From assembly GCA_035263105.1 (NCBI GenBank), contig DATFRO010000118.1, positions 1 through 26,690 on the forward strand: DNA of 26,690 bases. Direction: 5' to 3'. This document shows positions 1 to 5,817 of this stretch, piece by piece. This DNA is from DATBVX01 sp035263105 (GTDB taxonomy: Bacteria > Pseudomonadota > Gammaproteobacteria > Steroidobacterales > Steroidobacteraceae). The notes below the pieces were generated by a model. That model made no database searches. It saw only the letters and a program-made list of their open reading frames with translations, and was not told where the DNA came from. Within the stretch, counting starts at the first letter, position 1. Each line of letters starts with the position of its first letter. A program made the position numbers and the translations under genes.

Positions 1-545
1 TCGGCGAGCCCGGGCATCGCGCGCAGATTCCGTTCCAGCTTCGCGGTCGCGAGCGGGTCGACGTCGAACAGGCGCAGCTCACGAATTCCCAGCATGCGAT
101 GAAAAGCCATCGCCTGGAATTCGCTTTGCGCGCCGTTACCGATGAGCGCCATCACGCGCGCGCCCGGCGCCGCAAGGTTCTGCGCGGCGAGTGCAGACAT
201 CGCCGCCGTGCGCAGCGCCGTGGTCACCGTCATCTCGGACAGCAGGAGCGGATATCCGGTGTCGACATCCGCGAGCACGCCGAAGGCGGTGACCGTCAGC
301 AGGCCCGCGGCGGTGTTCTTCGGGTGCCCGTTGACGTATTTGAAGGAGTAGAGCTTGCCGTCGCACGTCGGCATGAGCTCGATTACCCCGACCGGAGAGT
401 GGCTCGCGAGGCGGGCCGACTTCTCGAACTCGGGCCAGCGTCGATAGTCCGCCTCGATTTCCGCAGCCAGCCGCTCGATGAATTCACCCAGGCCGACGGC
501 CTGGATGAGCTGTTGAATGGCGTTGACGCCGATGTAGTCGACCAT
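1..545 (-). CDS. ocd: Ornithine cyclodeaminase, N-terminal part (runs off window)
   Basis: Converts L-ornithine to L-proline and ammonia with bound NAD, in the cytoplasm. About 181 N-terminal residues are present; the C-terminal half, with the catalytic Asp (228 in the Pseudomonas putida enzyme), lies beyond base 1. Visible family marks are the block FKYVNGHPKNT with Lys69, Arg45, Arg112 (all at the same numbers as the known substrate-binding residues), and the NAD-loop motif GNGAQ at about 136-140. The start at 545 is preceded by GGAG with a 7-nt gap and gives the usual N-terminus. It is divergent from an Lrp/AsnC gene, a common pairing in which the regulator senses an amino acid and controls ocd. 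Confidence in the family is high. Confidence 0.93.
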   Translation of the reverse strand, partial: MVDYIGVNAIQQLIQAVGLGEFIERLAAEIEADYRRWPEFEKSARLASHSPVGVIELMPTCDGKLYSFKYVNGHPKNTAAGLLTVTAFGVLADVDTGYPLLLSEMTVTTALRTAAMSALAAQNLAAPGARVMALIGNGAQSEFQAMAFHRMLGIRELRLFDVDPLATAKLERNLRAMPGLA

Positions 546-699
546 GGCCGGGCTCCGGTGCTCGCCGCGCTAGCAAGGGATCAGGAGGCATCATCCCGGG
601 GTCCGGAGCCAACAAGAAGACAGCATACTGGACAAAGTGTGCTATAAACCGAGCATATCTACCTAGCTGATCTAGCTAAGTGATCGGTATTGGAGCCGT
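546..699. promoter_or_regulatory. Divergent ocd/lrp control region with inverted repeat
   Basis: A 154-bp intergenic region, more A+T-rich than its surroundings between 605 and 690. It holds an inverted repeat TAGCT-N5-AGCTA at 664-678, overlapped by a direct repeat CTAGCT at 663-668 and 672-677 (9-bp period). Lrp-type regulators bind short degenerate palindromes near their own promoters, so this is a reasonable operator. A direct repeat AGCATA also occurs at 622-627 and 652-657. I could not fix -35/-10 boxes with confidence for either gene. Confidence 0.45.
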
Positions 700-1122
700 A
701 TGGATGACCTGGACCGCCAATTGATCGCCGAACTCCGGACCAATGCCCGCGCCCCGGTCGCGGCCCTGGCCAAGAAACTGCGCGTGGCGCGCGGCACGGT
801 GCAGAACCGGCTCAACAAGCTGGAGAAAGACGGCACGATCCTCGGCTACACGGTGCGCTTGCGACCGCAGACGGAGGTGCACCGCATCGCGGCGCTGATG
901 ACGATCGCGGTCGAGGGCAATCGCGCCTCGCAGGTGATCCATACACTGCGCGGCGATCCCGCAGTGACCGCGCTTCACTCGACGAACGGACGGTGGGATC
1001 TCGTGGCGGAGCTGCGTGCCGACACACTCGAGGCGTTCGACCAGGTGCTCGCACGCATCCGGTTGGTTGAGGGCATTTCCGGGACCGAGACCAGCATCCT
1101 GCTGTCATCGCAGAAGCTGTAG
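700..1122 (+). CDS. Lrp/AsnC family transcriptional regulator
   Basis: A 140-residue DNA-binding regulator of the feast/famine type. Residues 1-50 (MDDLDRQLIAELRTNAR... with VARGTVQNRLNKLEKDG) form the AsnC-type helix-turn-helix; residues 60-140 form the alpha/beta RAM effector domain that binds an amino acid and drives oligomerisation. Length is typical of short Lrp/AsnC members. It is divergent from ocd, so the likely job is amino-acid-responsive control of ocd and of itself; the ligand could be ornithine, arginine or proline (inference). The inverted repeat at 664-678 lies 21 bases before its start codon. Confidence 0.92.
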   Translation: MDDLDRQLIAELRTNARAPVAALAKKLRVARGTVQNRLNKLEKDGTILGYTVRLRPQTEVHRIAALMTIAVEGNRASQVIHTLRGDPAVTALHSTNGRWDLVAELRADTLEAFDQVLARIRLVEGISGTETSILLSSQKL

Positions 1123-1123
1123 G

Positions 1124-1672
1124 TCAGCTGCGCTCCCCGAGTTGAATGGAAACCAGGGCGAATTCCGAGCCGCCCTCGCGCGGCTTGACGGAAACGAGCC
1201 GGTGGCTCTGCTCGGTGCCGGCGACCAGTTGAACCTCGCCCCCGCCCGACTCCTCCTTGCACACGGGTTGCCTGGAGGCGTCGAAATCGACGTCGCCCTT
1301 GCACTCCACCACTGCACCGTAGGTCGTCATCTTGTCCTTGTAGAAGTCGACGATCGCCTGCGGTGTGTCACTGCTCTGGAACTTGGCGACCGCCAAGTGC
1401 ACGCCGAACGAAGATGTGCCGATGTTGACCCGGGCGCTCTGCGAGTCATCGTCGTCCTTCTCTTGCAGCGGCTGCGCGCCGGGATACAAGGGCAGACCCG
1501 TATCGGCCGCGCCCTCCCCGCCGTGAACCGCGATGCTGCCGAACGGGGTGTGGATATCGACGCCCTTGTCCTTGCCGGATCCTTGCTTGTGGACCGAAAC
1601 GTCGCAAGCCGCGAGCAGGAGCGCGCCGAACGTGACGGTGAAGACGATCCGCCAATCGTGGAACAAGCTCAT
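1124..1672 (-). CDS. Predicted lipoprotein, unknown function
   Basis: A 182-residue exported protein. The N-terminus has a hydrophobic stretch ending in the lipobox LLAAC with Cys23, so it should be lipidated and membrane-attached. The start at 1672 is chosen because GGAGG lies 7 bases upstream; an in-frame ATG at 1693 has no such site. The mature part has a short acidic run (EKDDDD, ending near residue 75) and the sequence IVDFYKDKMTTYG, which resembles the DFYK...M segment of several small proteobacterial lipoproteins. I do not recognise a defined enzymatic domain. It follows the 105-residue gene by 33 bases on the same strand, so the two are probably co-transcribed. Its stop lies one base beyond the end of the convergent lrp gene. 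Confidence 0.8.
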   Translation of the reverse strand: MSLFHDWRIVFTVTFGALLLAACDVSVHKQGSGKDKGVDIHTPFGSIAVHGGEGAADTGLPLYPGAQPLQEKDDDDSQSARVNIGTSSFGVHLAVAKFQSSDTPQAIVDFYKDKMTTYGAVVECKGDVDFDASRQPVCKEESGGGEVQLVAGTEQSHRLVSVKPREGGSEFALVSIQLGERS

Positions 1673-1705
1673 ACGCAAACCTCCTCCAAGCATCGCCGCC
1701 TAGTT

Positions 1706-2023
1706 CTACTTTTTCGCCAGCGCGCGCAACTCGGTCTCGATCTCCTTCGCGAGGGTTTCCACCTGCGTGAGCACGCGTCCGGTCGCGGAGCTTTGGCCCA
1801 TCGCCCAGCCCATCTGCATCTTGACCAGGATCGCGTGCAGCTCGCGCGCGGCGCTCGCCGCCACGTCGTAGTGCTTGAGCGTCACATCACCGGTGATGCG
1901 CTGGATCAGCGCGACGGCCGCGCGGTGCTCCTGCTGTGCAGCGGTCGGGTCGGAAGCCTGCACCATGGCGCGTGCATCGTTGAGTTGCTTGTTCAGCTTG
2001 GCCAGCTTCTCCAGGACAGACAT
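1706..2023 (-). CDS. Small helical protein, unknown function
   Basis: A 105-residue protein without signal peptide, membrane segment or cysteine. Sequence is rich in Ala, Leu, Lys, Glu and Gln with heptad-like spacing (LEKLAKLNKQLNDAR at 4-18; VETLAKEIETELRALAKK at the end), so it is probably almost wholly alpha-helical, possibly a helical bundle or coiled coil. Start 2023 has GGAG 6 bases upstream. It is the first gene of a likely two-gene unit with the lipoprotein at 1124-1672. I do not recognise the family and assign no function. Confidence 0.72.
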   Translation of the reverse strand: MSVLEKLAKLNKQLNDARAMVQASDPTAAQQEHRAAVALIQRITGDVTLKHYDVAASAARELHAILVKMQMGWAMGQSSATGRVLTQVETLAKEIETELRALAKK

Positions 2024-2134
2024 GACGCACTCCGCAGAATTGTCGACTGGTAGCCGCGCCAGAGTGTACCGGCACGAGGTCGACGAGGCGAAGCGTTAAA
2101 CTGCGCAGCCGCCTGACAGCAGGGAGTCCCGCTC

Positions 2135-2674
2135 ATGAAATGCCCGCGCTGCAAGAACCCGGACCTCCAGCCGACCATGATCGAGGAGTACTTGCCCGCC
2201 GCGGGTTGTCCGGACTGCCATGGAAGCCTCGTGTCGCTCGTGTACTACCGCCACTGGGCCGAGATCCAGAAGCCCCCGGCCGAGAGCACCCCGGAGGTGA
2301 CCACGATTTCGGTCGAGACCACGGACACGACCACGGCGCTCAACTGCCCGAAGTGCGGCCGCGTGATGATGAAGTACAAGCTCACCGGAACGGTCGCCAA
2401 TCGCCTCGATGTCTGCTCGCTCTGCGATGAGGCGTGGCTCGATCGCGGCGAATGGGAATTGCTCGAGGCGCTGCAGCTCAGTCATCTCATGCCGAAGATC
2501 TTCACCGACCAGTGGCAGCGGCGGATTCGTCGCGAGGTGGTCGAGAGCACGCGGCGTGCGGTGCTGGCGGGGCTGATTGGCGAAGCGGGCGCTGCCAGGG
2601 TCGAAGAGTTCGGTGCGTGGCTCCAGCAGACGGCGCACAAGTTCCGCATCCTGCAGTACCTCTACCGAGACTAG
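2135..2674 (+). CDS. Zinc-ribbon (zf-TFIIB-like) protein
   Basis: A 179-residue soluble protein with two zinc-ribbon units. The first has CPRC (Cys3, Cys6) and CPDC (Cys25, Cys28). The second has CPKC (Cys71, Cys74) and CSLC (Cys94, Cys97) followed by DEAWLDRGEWELL, the signature of the bacterial zf-TFIIB domain, where an invariant W-D-x-G-E follows the last Cys pair. Residues 115-179 are predicted helical with many Arg. AGGGAG lies 8 bases before the start. Such proteins are widespread but mostly uncharacterised; binding of nucleic acid or protein is possible. It is divergent from the 105-residue gene and is followed 79 bases later by a lipoprotein gene. Confidence 0.85.
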   Translation: MKCPRCKNPDLQPTMIEEYLPAAGCPDCHGSLVSLVYYRHWAEIQKPPAESTPEVTTISVETTDTTTALNCPKCGRVMMKYKLTGTVANRLDVCSLCDEAWLDRGEWELLEALQLSHLMPKIFTDQWQRRIRREVVESTRRAVLAGLIGEAGAARVEEFGAWLQQTAHKFRILQYLYRD

Positions 2675-2753
2675 CCGCGCCAGGACGCCTTGCTGGTTTC
2701 CGGCCGGACCGGCGATTATCCTCTGCGGGAATCAGAACAACAGGGGAGCGATC

Positions 2754-3236
2754 ATGCTGTTCGTCAATCACACGCGATTCTTGTTGGTCCTGGGCGGTGC
2801 GCTGGCGCTGCTCGGTTGCGCGCAGAAGGCACCCGAAAGCGCAGGCTCTGACATCGAGGCCGTCAACACCATAGCGGCGGGCTGGGAGAAGGCTTACAAC
2901 GAAAAGAACGCCGATGCAGTCGCCGCGCTCTACAGCGAAGACGCCCAGTTGTTGCCGCCCGGCGCCGCCGTCGTGAACGGCCATGCCGCCATCAAGGACT
3001 TCTGGGCGAATGACATCGCGACCGGCTGGGGCCAGATCACGATCACGAGCGATGCGGGCGGAACCGCCGGTGAATGGGCGTGGCGAGCCGGCGCCTTCAG
3101 CGTGCAGGTGACGCCGGTTGTGACCGGAAAGTACGTCGAGGTCTGGCACAAGACCGCCGACGGCTGGCGCTTGCACCGTGACATCTGGAATTCAGACGCA
3201 GCGCCGACTACGGCCGAGGCCCCACCCGCTCAGTAG
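2754..3236 (+). CDS. NTF2-like (SnoaL/DUF4440-type) lipoprotein
   Basis: A 160-residue exported protein with signal peptide and lipobox ALLGC, giving lipidated Cys at about residue 22. The mature part has the NTF2-fold pattern of the SnoaL/DUF4440 families: AGWEKAYNEKNADAVAALYS, then a strand-rich half with VEVWHKTADGWRLHRDIWNSD. Proteins of this fold are enzymes or small-molecule binders; function here cannot be told. The start at 2754 is chosen over an in-frame ATG at 2577 because it has AGGGGAG 5-6 bases upstream, and the earlier start lies inside the zinc-ribbon gene and would hide the signal peptide. Confidence 0.85.
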   Translation: MLFVNHTRFLLVLGGALALLGCAQKAPESAGSDIEAVNTIAAGWEKAYNEKNADAVAALYSEDAQLLPPGAAVVNGHAAIKDFWANDIATGWGQITITSDAGGTAGEWAWRAGAFSVQVTPVVTGKYVEVWHKTADGWRLHRDIWNSDAAPTTAEAPPAQ

Positions 3237-3268
3237 CGTTCCGTCAATGCTTTGCCCATGGATCGGAC

Positions 3269-3817
3269 ATGCAAGGCGACGACGACGCGAAACTGAAGCC
3301 GGTTCTCGAACCCGCGGCGAGCGGCCGAGCGAAATGCCGCGGCTGTGCGCGCGCGATCGCGCGTGGGGAGTTGCGCTTCGGTGAGCGGCTGCCCAATCCG
3401 TTCGCGGAGGGCGAGACGACGGTGTGGTTCCACCCGCTGTGCGCAGCTTACAAGCGACCCGAGGCGCTCCTGCAGGCGTTGCGTGAAACGTCCGAGACCG
3501 TCCCGGAGCGCGAAAAGCTCGAACGCGCGGCGGGCTTCAGTGCGGAGCAGCGGCGCCGTCCTCGCATCGACGGCGCCGAACGCGCGCCGAGCGGTCAAGC
3601 GAAGTGCCGCCACTGTCACGAGCCGATCGCACGCGGAACGTGGCGTATCCGGCTCGTGTACTTCCAGGACGGCCGCTTCGCCCCGGGCGGCTTCATCCAC
3701 CTCGGCTGTCGCGGCGCTCACTTCGAGACGGATGAGGTCCTCGAGCAGGTGCTGCGCTTCAGTCCCGATCTCAGCGACAGCGACCGACAGGAGCTGAAGC
3801 AGGCGGCAGGCTCTTGA
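3269..3817 (+). CDS. Tandem PARP-type zinc-finger protein
   Basis: A 182-residue soluble protein built of two similar units. Finger 1: SGRAKCRGC with Cys23/Cys26, then FHPLC with His55/Cys58; the gap of 28 fits the C-x2-C-x28/30-H-x2-C rule of eukaryotic PARP-1 fingers. Finger 2: SGQAKCRHC with Cys113/Cys116, then His144/Cys147 (gap 27). In PARP-1 such fingers recognise DNA strand breaks. No ADP-ribosyltransferase, ligase or other catalytic domain is attached. Each finger is followed by a short acidic helical part. No strong ribosome-binding site was seen before 3269, but no better in-frame start exists. Its stop codon abuts the stop of the opposite gene. A role in DNA damage sensing is inference. 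Confidence 0.85.
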   Translation: MQGDDDAKLKPVLEPAASGRAKCRGCARAIARGELRFGERLPNPFAEGETTVWFHPLCAAYKRPEALLQALRETSETVPEREKLERAAGFSAEQRRRPRIDGAERAPSGQAKCRHCHEPIARGTWRIRLVYFQDGRFAPGGFIHLGCRGAHFETDEVLEQVLRFSPDLSDSDRQELKQAAGS

Positions 3818-4570
3818 CTACTTCGAGCTCGACGCCAATCGCGCCGGTGAGACGGTCGTCGTCAAAGGCGCCGACTTCCGCTGGGCCGGCCCAAGAGAGG
3901 TCGCGTTTCCCCGCTGCAGCTGAGCCCGGTAGGCGGCGAGAAAGAGTTCGCCCGGCCCGGTCAACCGGAAGCCATCCTCGCCGTCACCCGCTCCGAACGT
4001 ACGGTGGATGAGGCTCAAGCCCGCGAGCCGGCTCAGCGCTTTCTCGACATGAGTCGCTGAGCGCACCTTGAGGGCGCTCACGATGCCGCTCACCGTCAGC
4101 AAGTGACCGGGCGTCAATCGCGCGTGAGCCTGGAGCACCGCAAACTCGAGTGCCGTGAGCGTGATGTGCTCCGGGGCCTGGGCTCCCGCCTGCCGCGCTT
4201 GCCGCCTGAGCTCGAAGAAGCGAAAGGCGATACTCAGCCGCCTCAGCACGTTCCGTCCCGCGCGCAGAAATGCCTGATACAGGCGACCGCAAGCTGCCGT
4301 CAGTACGCGGTCGAGATCGCGAATCAGCTTGCACGCGAGAATGATCAGGATCAGTGCGACAAACCAAGCGATGCCGGAGATGATTCCGGACGCGACGCTC
4401 CCGCGATCAGAAGCACTGACGCCGAGCGCCTGCAACACCTGCGGCGCGTGTGTGCCGAGAATCGACAAGGCATGGTCGCCGGGCGCGAAGAAGGCTCGAG
4501 AGAGCCATTGCCCGGCATCGGTCAGCGCGCCCAGAAAATCGGCGCTTGTGTCGCTCGTACCGCTCTGCAT
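3818..4570 (-). CDS. Membrane-anchored winged-helix protein, riboswitch-controlled
   Basis: A 250-residue protein. Residues 1-60 show no domain; residues about 62-84 (SGIIAWF...IILACKLI region) form one strong transmembrane helix; residues 85-130 are basic and helical; residues about 135-215 look like a MarR-type winged helix (ITLTALEFAVLQ..., HVEKALSRLAGLSLIHR, then a wing with GEDGFRLTGPGE). The tail is low complexity. This suggests a membrane-bound DNA-binding regulator, but no partner gene is visible. Translation starts 3 nt after a c-di-GMP-I aptamer, whose conserved AGCGGGG segment is its only Shine-Dalgarno candidate. The gene should therefore answer to c-di-GMP (lifestyle, motility or biofilm functions). 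The family is not one I recognise. Confidence 0.75.
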   Translation of the reverse strand: MQSGTSDTSADFLGALTDAGQWLSRAFFAPGDHALSILGTHAPQVLQALGVSASDRGSVASGIISGIAWFVALILIILACKLIRDLDRVLTAACGRLYQAFLRAGRNVLRRLSIAFRFFELRRQARQAGAQAPEHITLTALEFAVLQAHARLTPGHLLTVSGIVSALKVRSATHVEKALSRLAGLSLIHRTFGAGDGEDGFRLTGPGELFLAAYRAQLQRGNATSLGPAQRKSAPLTTTVSPARLASSSK

Positions 4571-4572
4571 CT

Positions 4573-4659
4573 GGCGACCCCGCTGTCATGGATAAGGTGT
4601 ATCCGAAGACCGGAGGCTTTGCGTCCCCACCTTTCGGTGGGTTTGCCCTTGTCAGCGCC
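4573..4659 (-). promoter_or_regulatory. Cyclic di-GMP-I (GEMM-I) riboswitch
   Basis: Read on the minus strand, the segment carries the conserved GEMM-I blocks in order: AGGGCAAACC (4640-4649), a stem CCCACC/GGTGGG closed by a GAAA tetraloop (4626-4641), GGGACGCAAAGCC (4615-4627), CTCCGG (4610-4615), a second hairpin (GGAT/ATCC), and AGCGGGGT (4577-4584). The closing P1 helix is GGCG (4656-4659) with CGCC (4573-4576). Order and spacing match the Vibrio Vc2 aptamer. The three G's before CAAACC favour c-di-GMP over the cAMP-GMP-binding variant, but this needs an alignment. The GGGG at 4578-4581 is 7 nt before the ATG at 4570, so ligand binding probably blocks translation. Confidence 0.93.
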
Positions 4660-4802
4660 GGCGACTGTGAAACAGCGGGTGATTGAAGACAAGCTTTGGT
4701 TTGACAGAATGTGACACGAGCGCGGCGAGCGCGACCGAGCACCACCTCCACGTCATGGCGTCGATCGCTATCGCTTGCGGAAGTGTCAGTCCACGTCGCG
4801 CA

Positions 4803-5150
4803 TCAGTAGCCGCTGCCTCCTCCACCACCGCCGCTGGCTGCCACTGCCGCGACGGCGGCGACGCCGACTGCGAGCAGCGTCGTACGTCCGGCGTCGACCT
4901 TCTTGCGACTGATGCTCTGGATGTCGTCGAACGCGACGTTCTGTCCTGCGCCGTGCAGGCCCGCCGCGTCGATCGTCTCCACTTTGAAGTTGAGTGTCTG
5001 ACCGCTCTTGGTGACGACTTCGACGCGATCTTTCGGATGAACCGTCTGCGACAGCTGGCGGGGCTCCGCCGTCAGTGGCTGCGTCGTCATGCAGCCCAGC
5101 ATCGCAAGGCACGAACCAGCGACGACCAGAAGGTGGGCATATCTCTTCAT
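4803..5150 (-). CDS. Small lipoprotein with glycine-rich tail
   Basis: A 115-residue exported protein. The signal peptide ends in AMLGC with Cys20 as lipidation site. Residues 35-85 (DRVEVVTKSGQTLNFKVETI... IQSISRKK) look like a small beta-barrel seen in many proteobacterial lipoproteins. Residues 90-108 are hydrophobic (TTLLAVGVAAVAAVAA) and could be a second membrane segment; the protein ends in a glycine run, GGGGGGSGY. Start 5150 is preceded by CAGGAG with a 6-nt gap. A hairpin (5170-5187) and a palindrome (5222-5237) lie upstream. Function unknown. Confidence 0.8.
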   Translation of the reverse strand: MKRYAHLLVVAGSCLAMLGCMTTQPLTAEPRQLSQTVHPKDRVEVVTKSGQTLNFKVETIDAAGLHGAGQNVAFDDIQSISRKKVDAGRTTLLAVGVAAVAAVAASGGGGGGSGY

Positions 5151-5169
5151 GTACAGCTCCTGTGGGATT

Positions 5170-5187
5170 CCGCCGAGGTCTCGGCGG
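5170..5187 (-). other. Perfect hairpin in leader of the small lipoprotein gene
   Basis: CCGCCGAG at 5170-5177 and CTCGGCGG at 5180-5187 are perfect complements, giving a GC-rich stem of at least 6 bp in the mRNA. It ends 9 bases before the AGGAG Shine-Dalgarno at about 5156-5160 and leaves that site free, so it may protect the mRNA end or help set translation rather than block it. No U-run follows. Confidence 0.4.
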
Positions 5188-5221
5188 CGACTCACTTATG
5201 CCAAAAGCCGCGCCGGGGAAC

Positions 5222-5237
5222 TGTCAACCAGTTGACA
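5222..5237. promoter_or_regulatory. Palindrome overlapping a TTGACA -35 box
   Basis: TGTCAAC-N2-GTTGACA is a perfect 16-bp inverted repeat, 72-87 bp upstream of the lipoprotein start at 5150. On the minus strand its left half supplies a consensus TTGACA -35 element (5222-5227). The best -10-like hexamer, CATAAG at 5195-5200, is 21 bp away, longer than ideal. A repressor bound here would cover the -35 box. Which protein binds cannot be told. Confidence 0.45.
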
Positions 5238-5276
5238 CAAGGATGCGAAGCGTCACCGTCATCGGAGCGCACACGC

Positions 5277-5729
5277 TCAGCAGGTGACGAGATCCGTGTG
5301 CCCAAAGCCCTTGGAGTAGTCGAGCACGGAGATGACTGTCGGAGTCACGCGGAAGATTCGTACCTCCTCCGGCGTCGGCATCGGTATCGGCAGCGAGACC
5401 TGCTCCGGGTATTTCAGCGGCAGCATGTTCAGGATCCTGCCCGCTTCCGCCATGTCGACCACCGGTTGCGCGTGTGCGGCCATGGACAGGCCGGTGATCG
5501 CCATCAGGTCCGGCGTGTCGTGATCGATCGTCAGTGACACTCGATCATCTCGCGCCAGGTTCGCCGCCTTCTGGCTGTCGAGACCACACAGGAAATAGAG
5601 AGTGAGCCCCTGGTTCACGTAGCCGACGGTCGTCGCCTGCGGCCAGCCATCCGGTCGCAGGGTTGCGATCGTCATGATCCGGTGCTGATCCAGCAGTGAC
5701 AGGATCTTCCTGCGGATTTCCTCGTCCAT
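5277..5729 (-). CDS. Pyridoxamine 5'-phosphate oxidase family (FMN-binding split-barrel) protein
   Basis: A 150-residue cytoplasmic protein of the split-barrel flavin-binding fold. Recognisable parts are the N-terminal helix (EEIRRKILSLLDQHRIMTIATLRPDGWPQATTVGYV), where the strand pair builds the FMN site, and LTLYFLCGLDSQKAANLARDDRVSLTI, the typical phosphate-side strand. Small members are usually flavin- or F420-dependent reductases or haem-binding proteins rather than true PdxH, so no exact reaction is claimed. The start at 5729 has GGAGA 6 bases upstream; an in-frame ATG at 5774 lies inside a strong inverted repeat and has no such site. It lies 88 bases downstream of creD. The leader can form a long hairpin that buries the ribosome-binding site. 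Confidence 0.85.
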   Translation of the reverse strand: MDEEIRRKILSLLDQHRIMTIATLRPDGWPQATTVGYVNQGLTLYFLCGLDSQKAANLARDDRVSLTIDHDTPDLMAITGLSMAAHAQPVVDMAEAGRILNMLPLKYPEQVSLPIPMPTPEEVRIFRVTPTVISVLDYSKGFGHTDLVTC

Positions 5730-5774
5730 GTGATGTCTCCAGCCAAGCGGCGCGGCAACGCCGGCTGACATCAC
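5730..5774 (-). promoter_or_regulatory. Leader hairpin that occludes the PPOX ribosome-binding site
   Basis: In the mRNA, GUGAUGUC (5767-5774) pairs perfectly with GACAUCAC (5730-5737), next AGCC with GGCU, and inside that GGCG with CGCC: 16 pairs in three nested helices. The only break in the 3' side is a GGA bulge that is itself part of the GGAGA Shine-Dalgarno, and the last paired base touches the AUG. Such a structure should limit translation unless it is melted or remodelled. A chance origin in GC-rich DNA is possible, but the outer 8-bp arms are mixed in composition. Confidence 0.5.
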
Positions 5775-5817
5775 GAGTCTATGGAGGTTTGCGGCACCTC
5801 ACTATGAGTACGAATAC

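Noticed and set aside
1016..2053. Plus-strand open frame (345 codons) across the lipoprotein and helical-protein genes
   Set aside because: Overlaps the end of lrp and two minus-strand genes with good starts; sequence is a compositional artefact.
4701..4706. Plus-strand TTGACA
   Set aside because: No -10 at a fitting distance and no plus-strand gene downstream.
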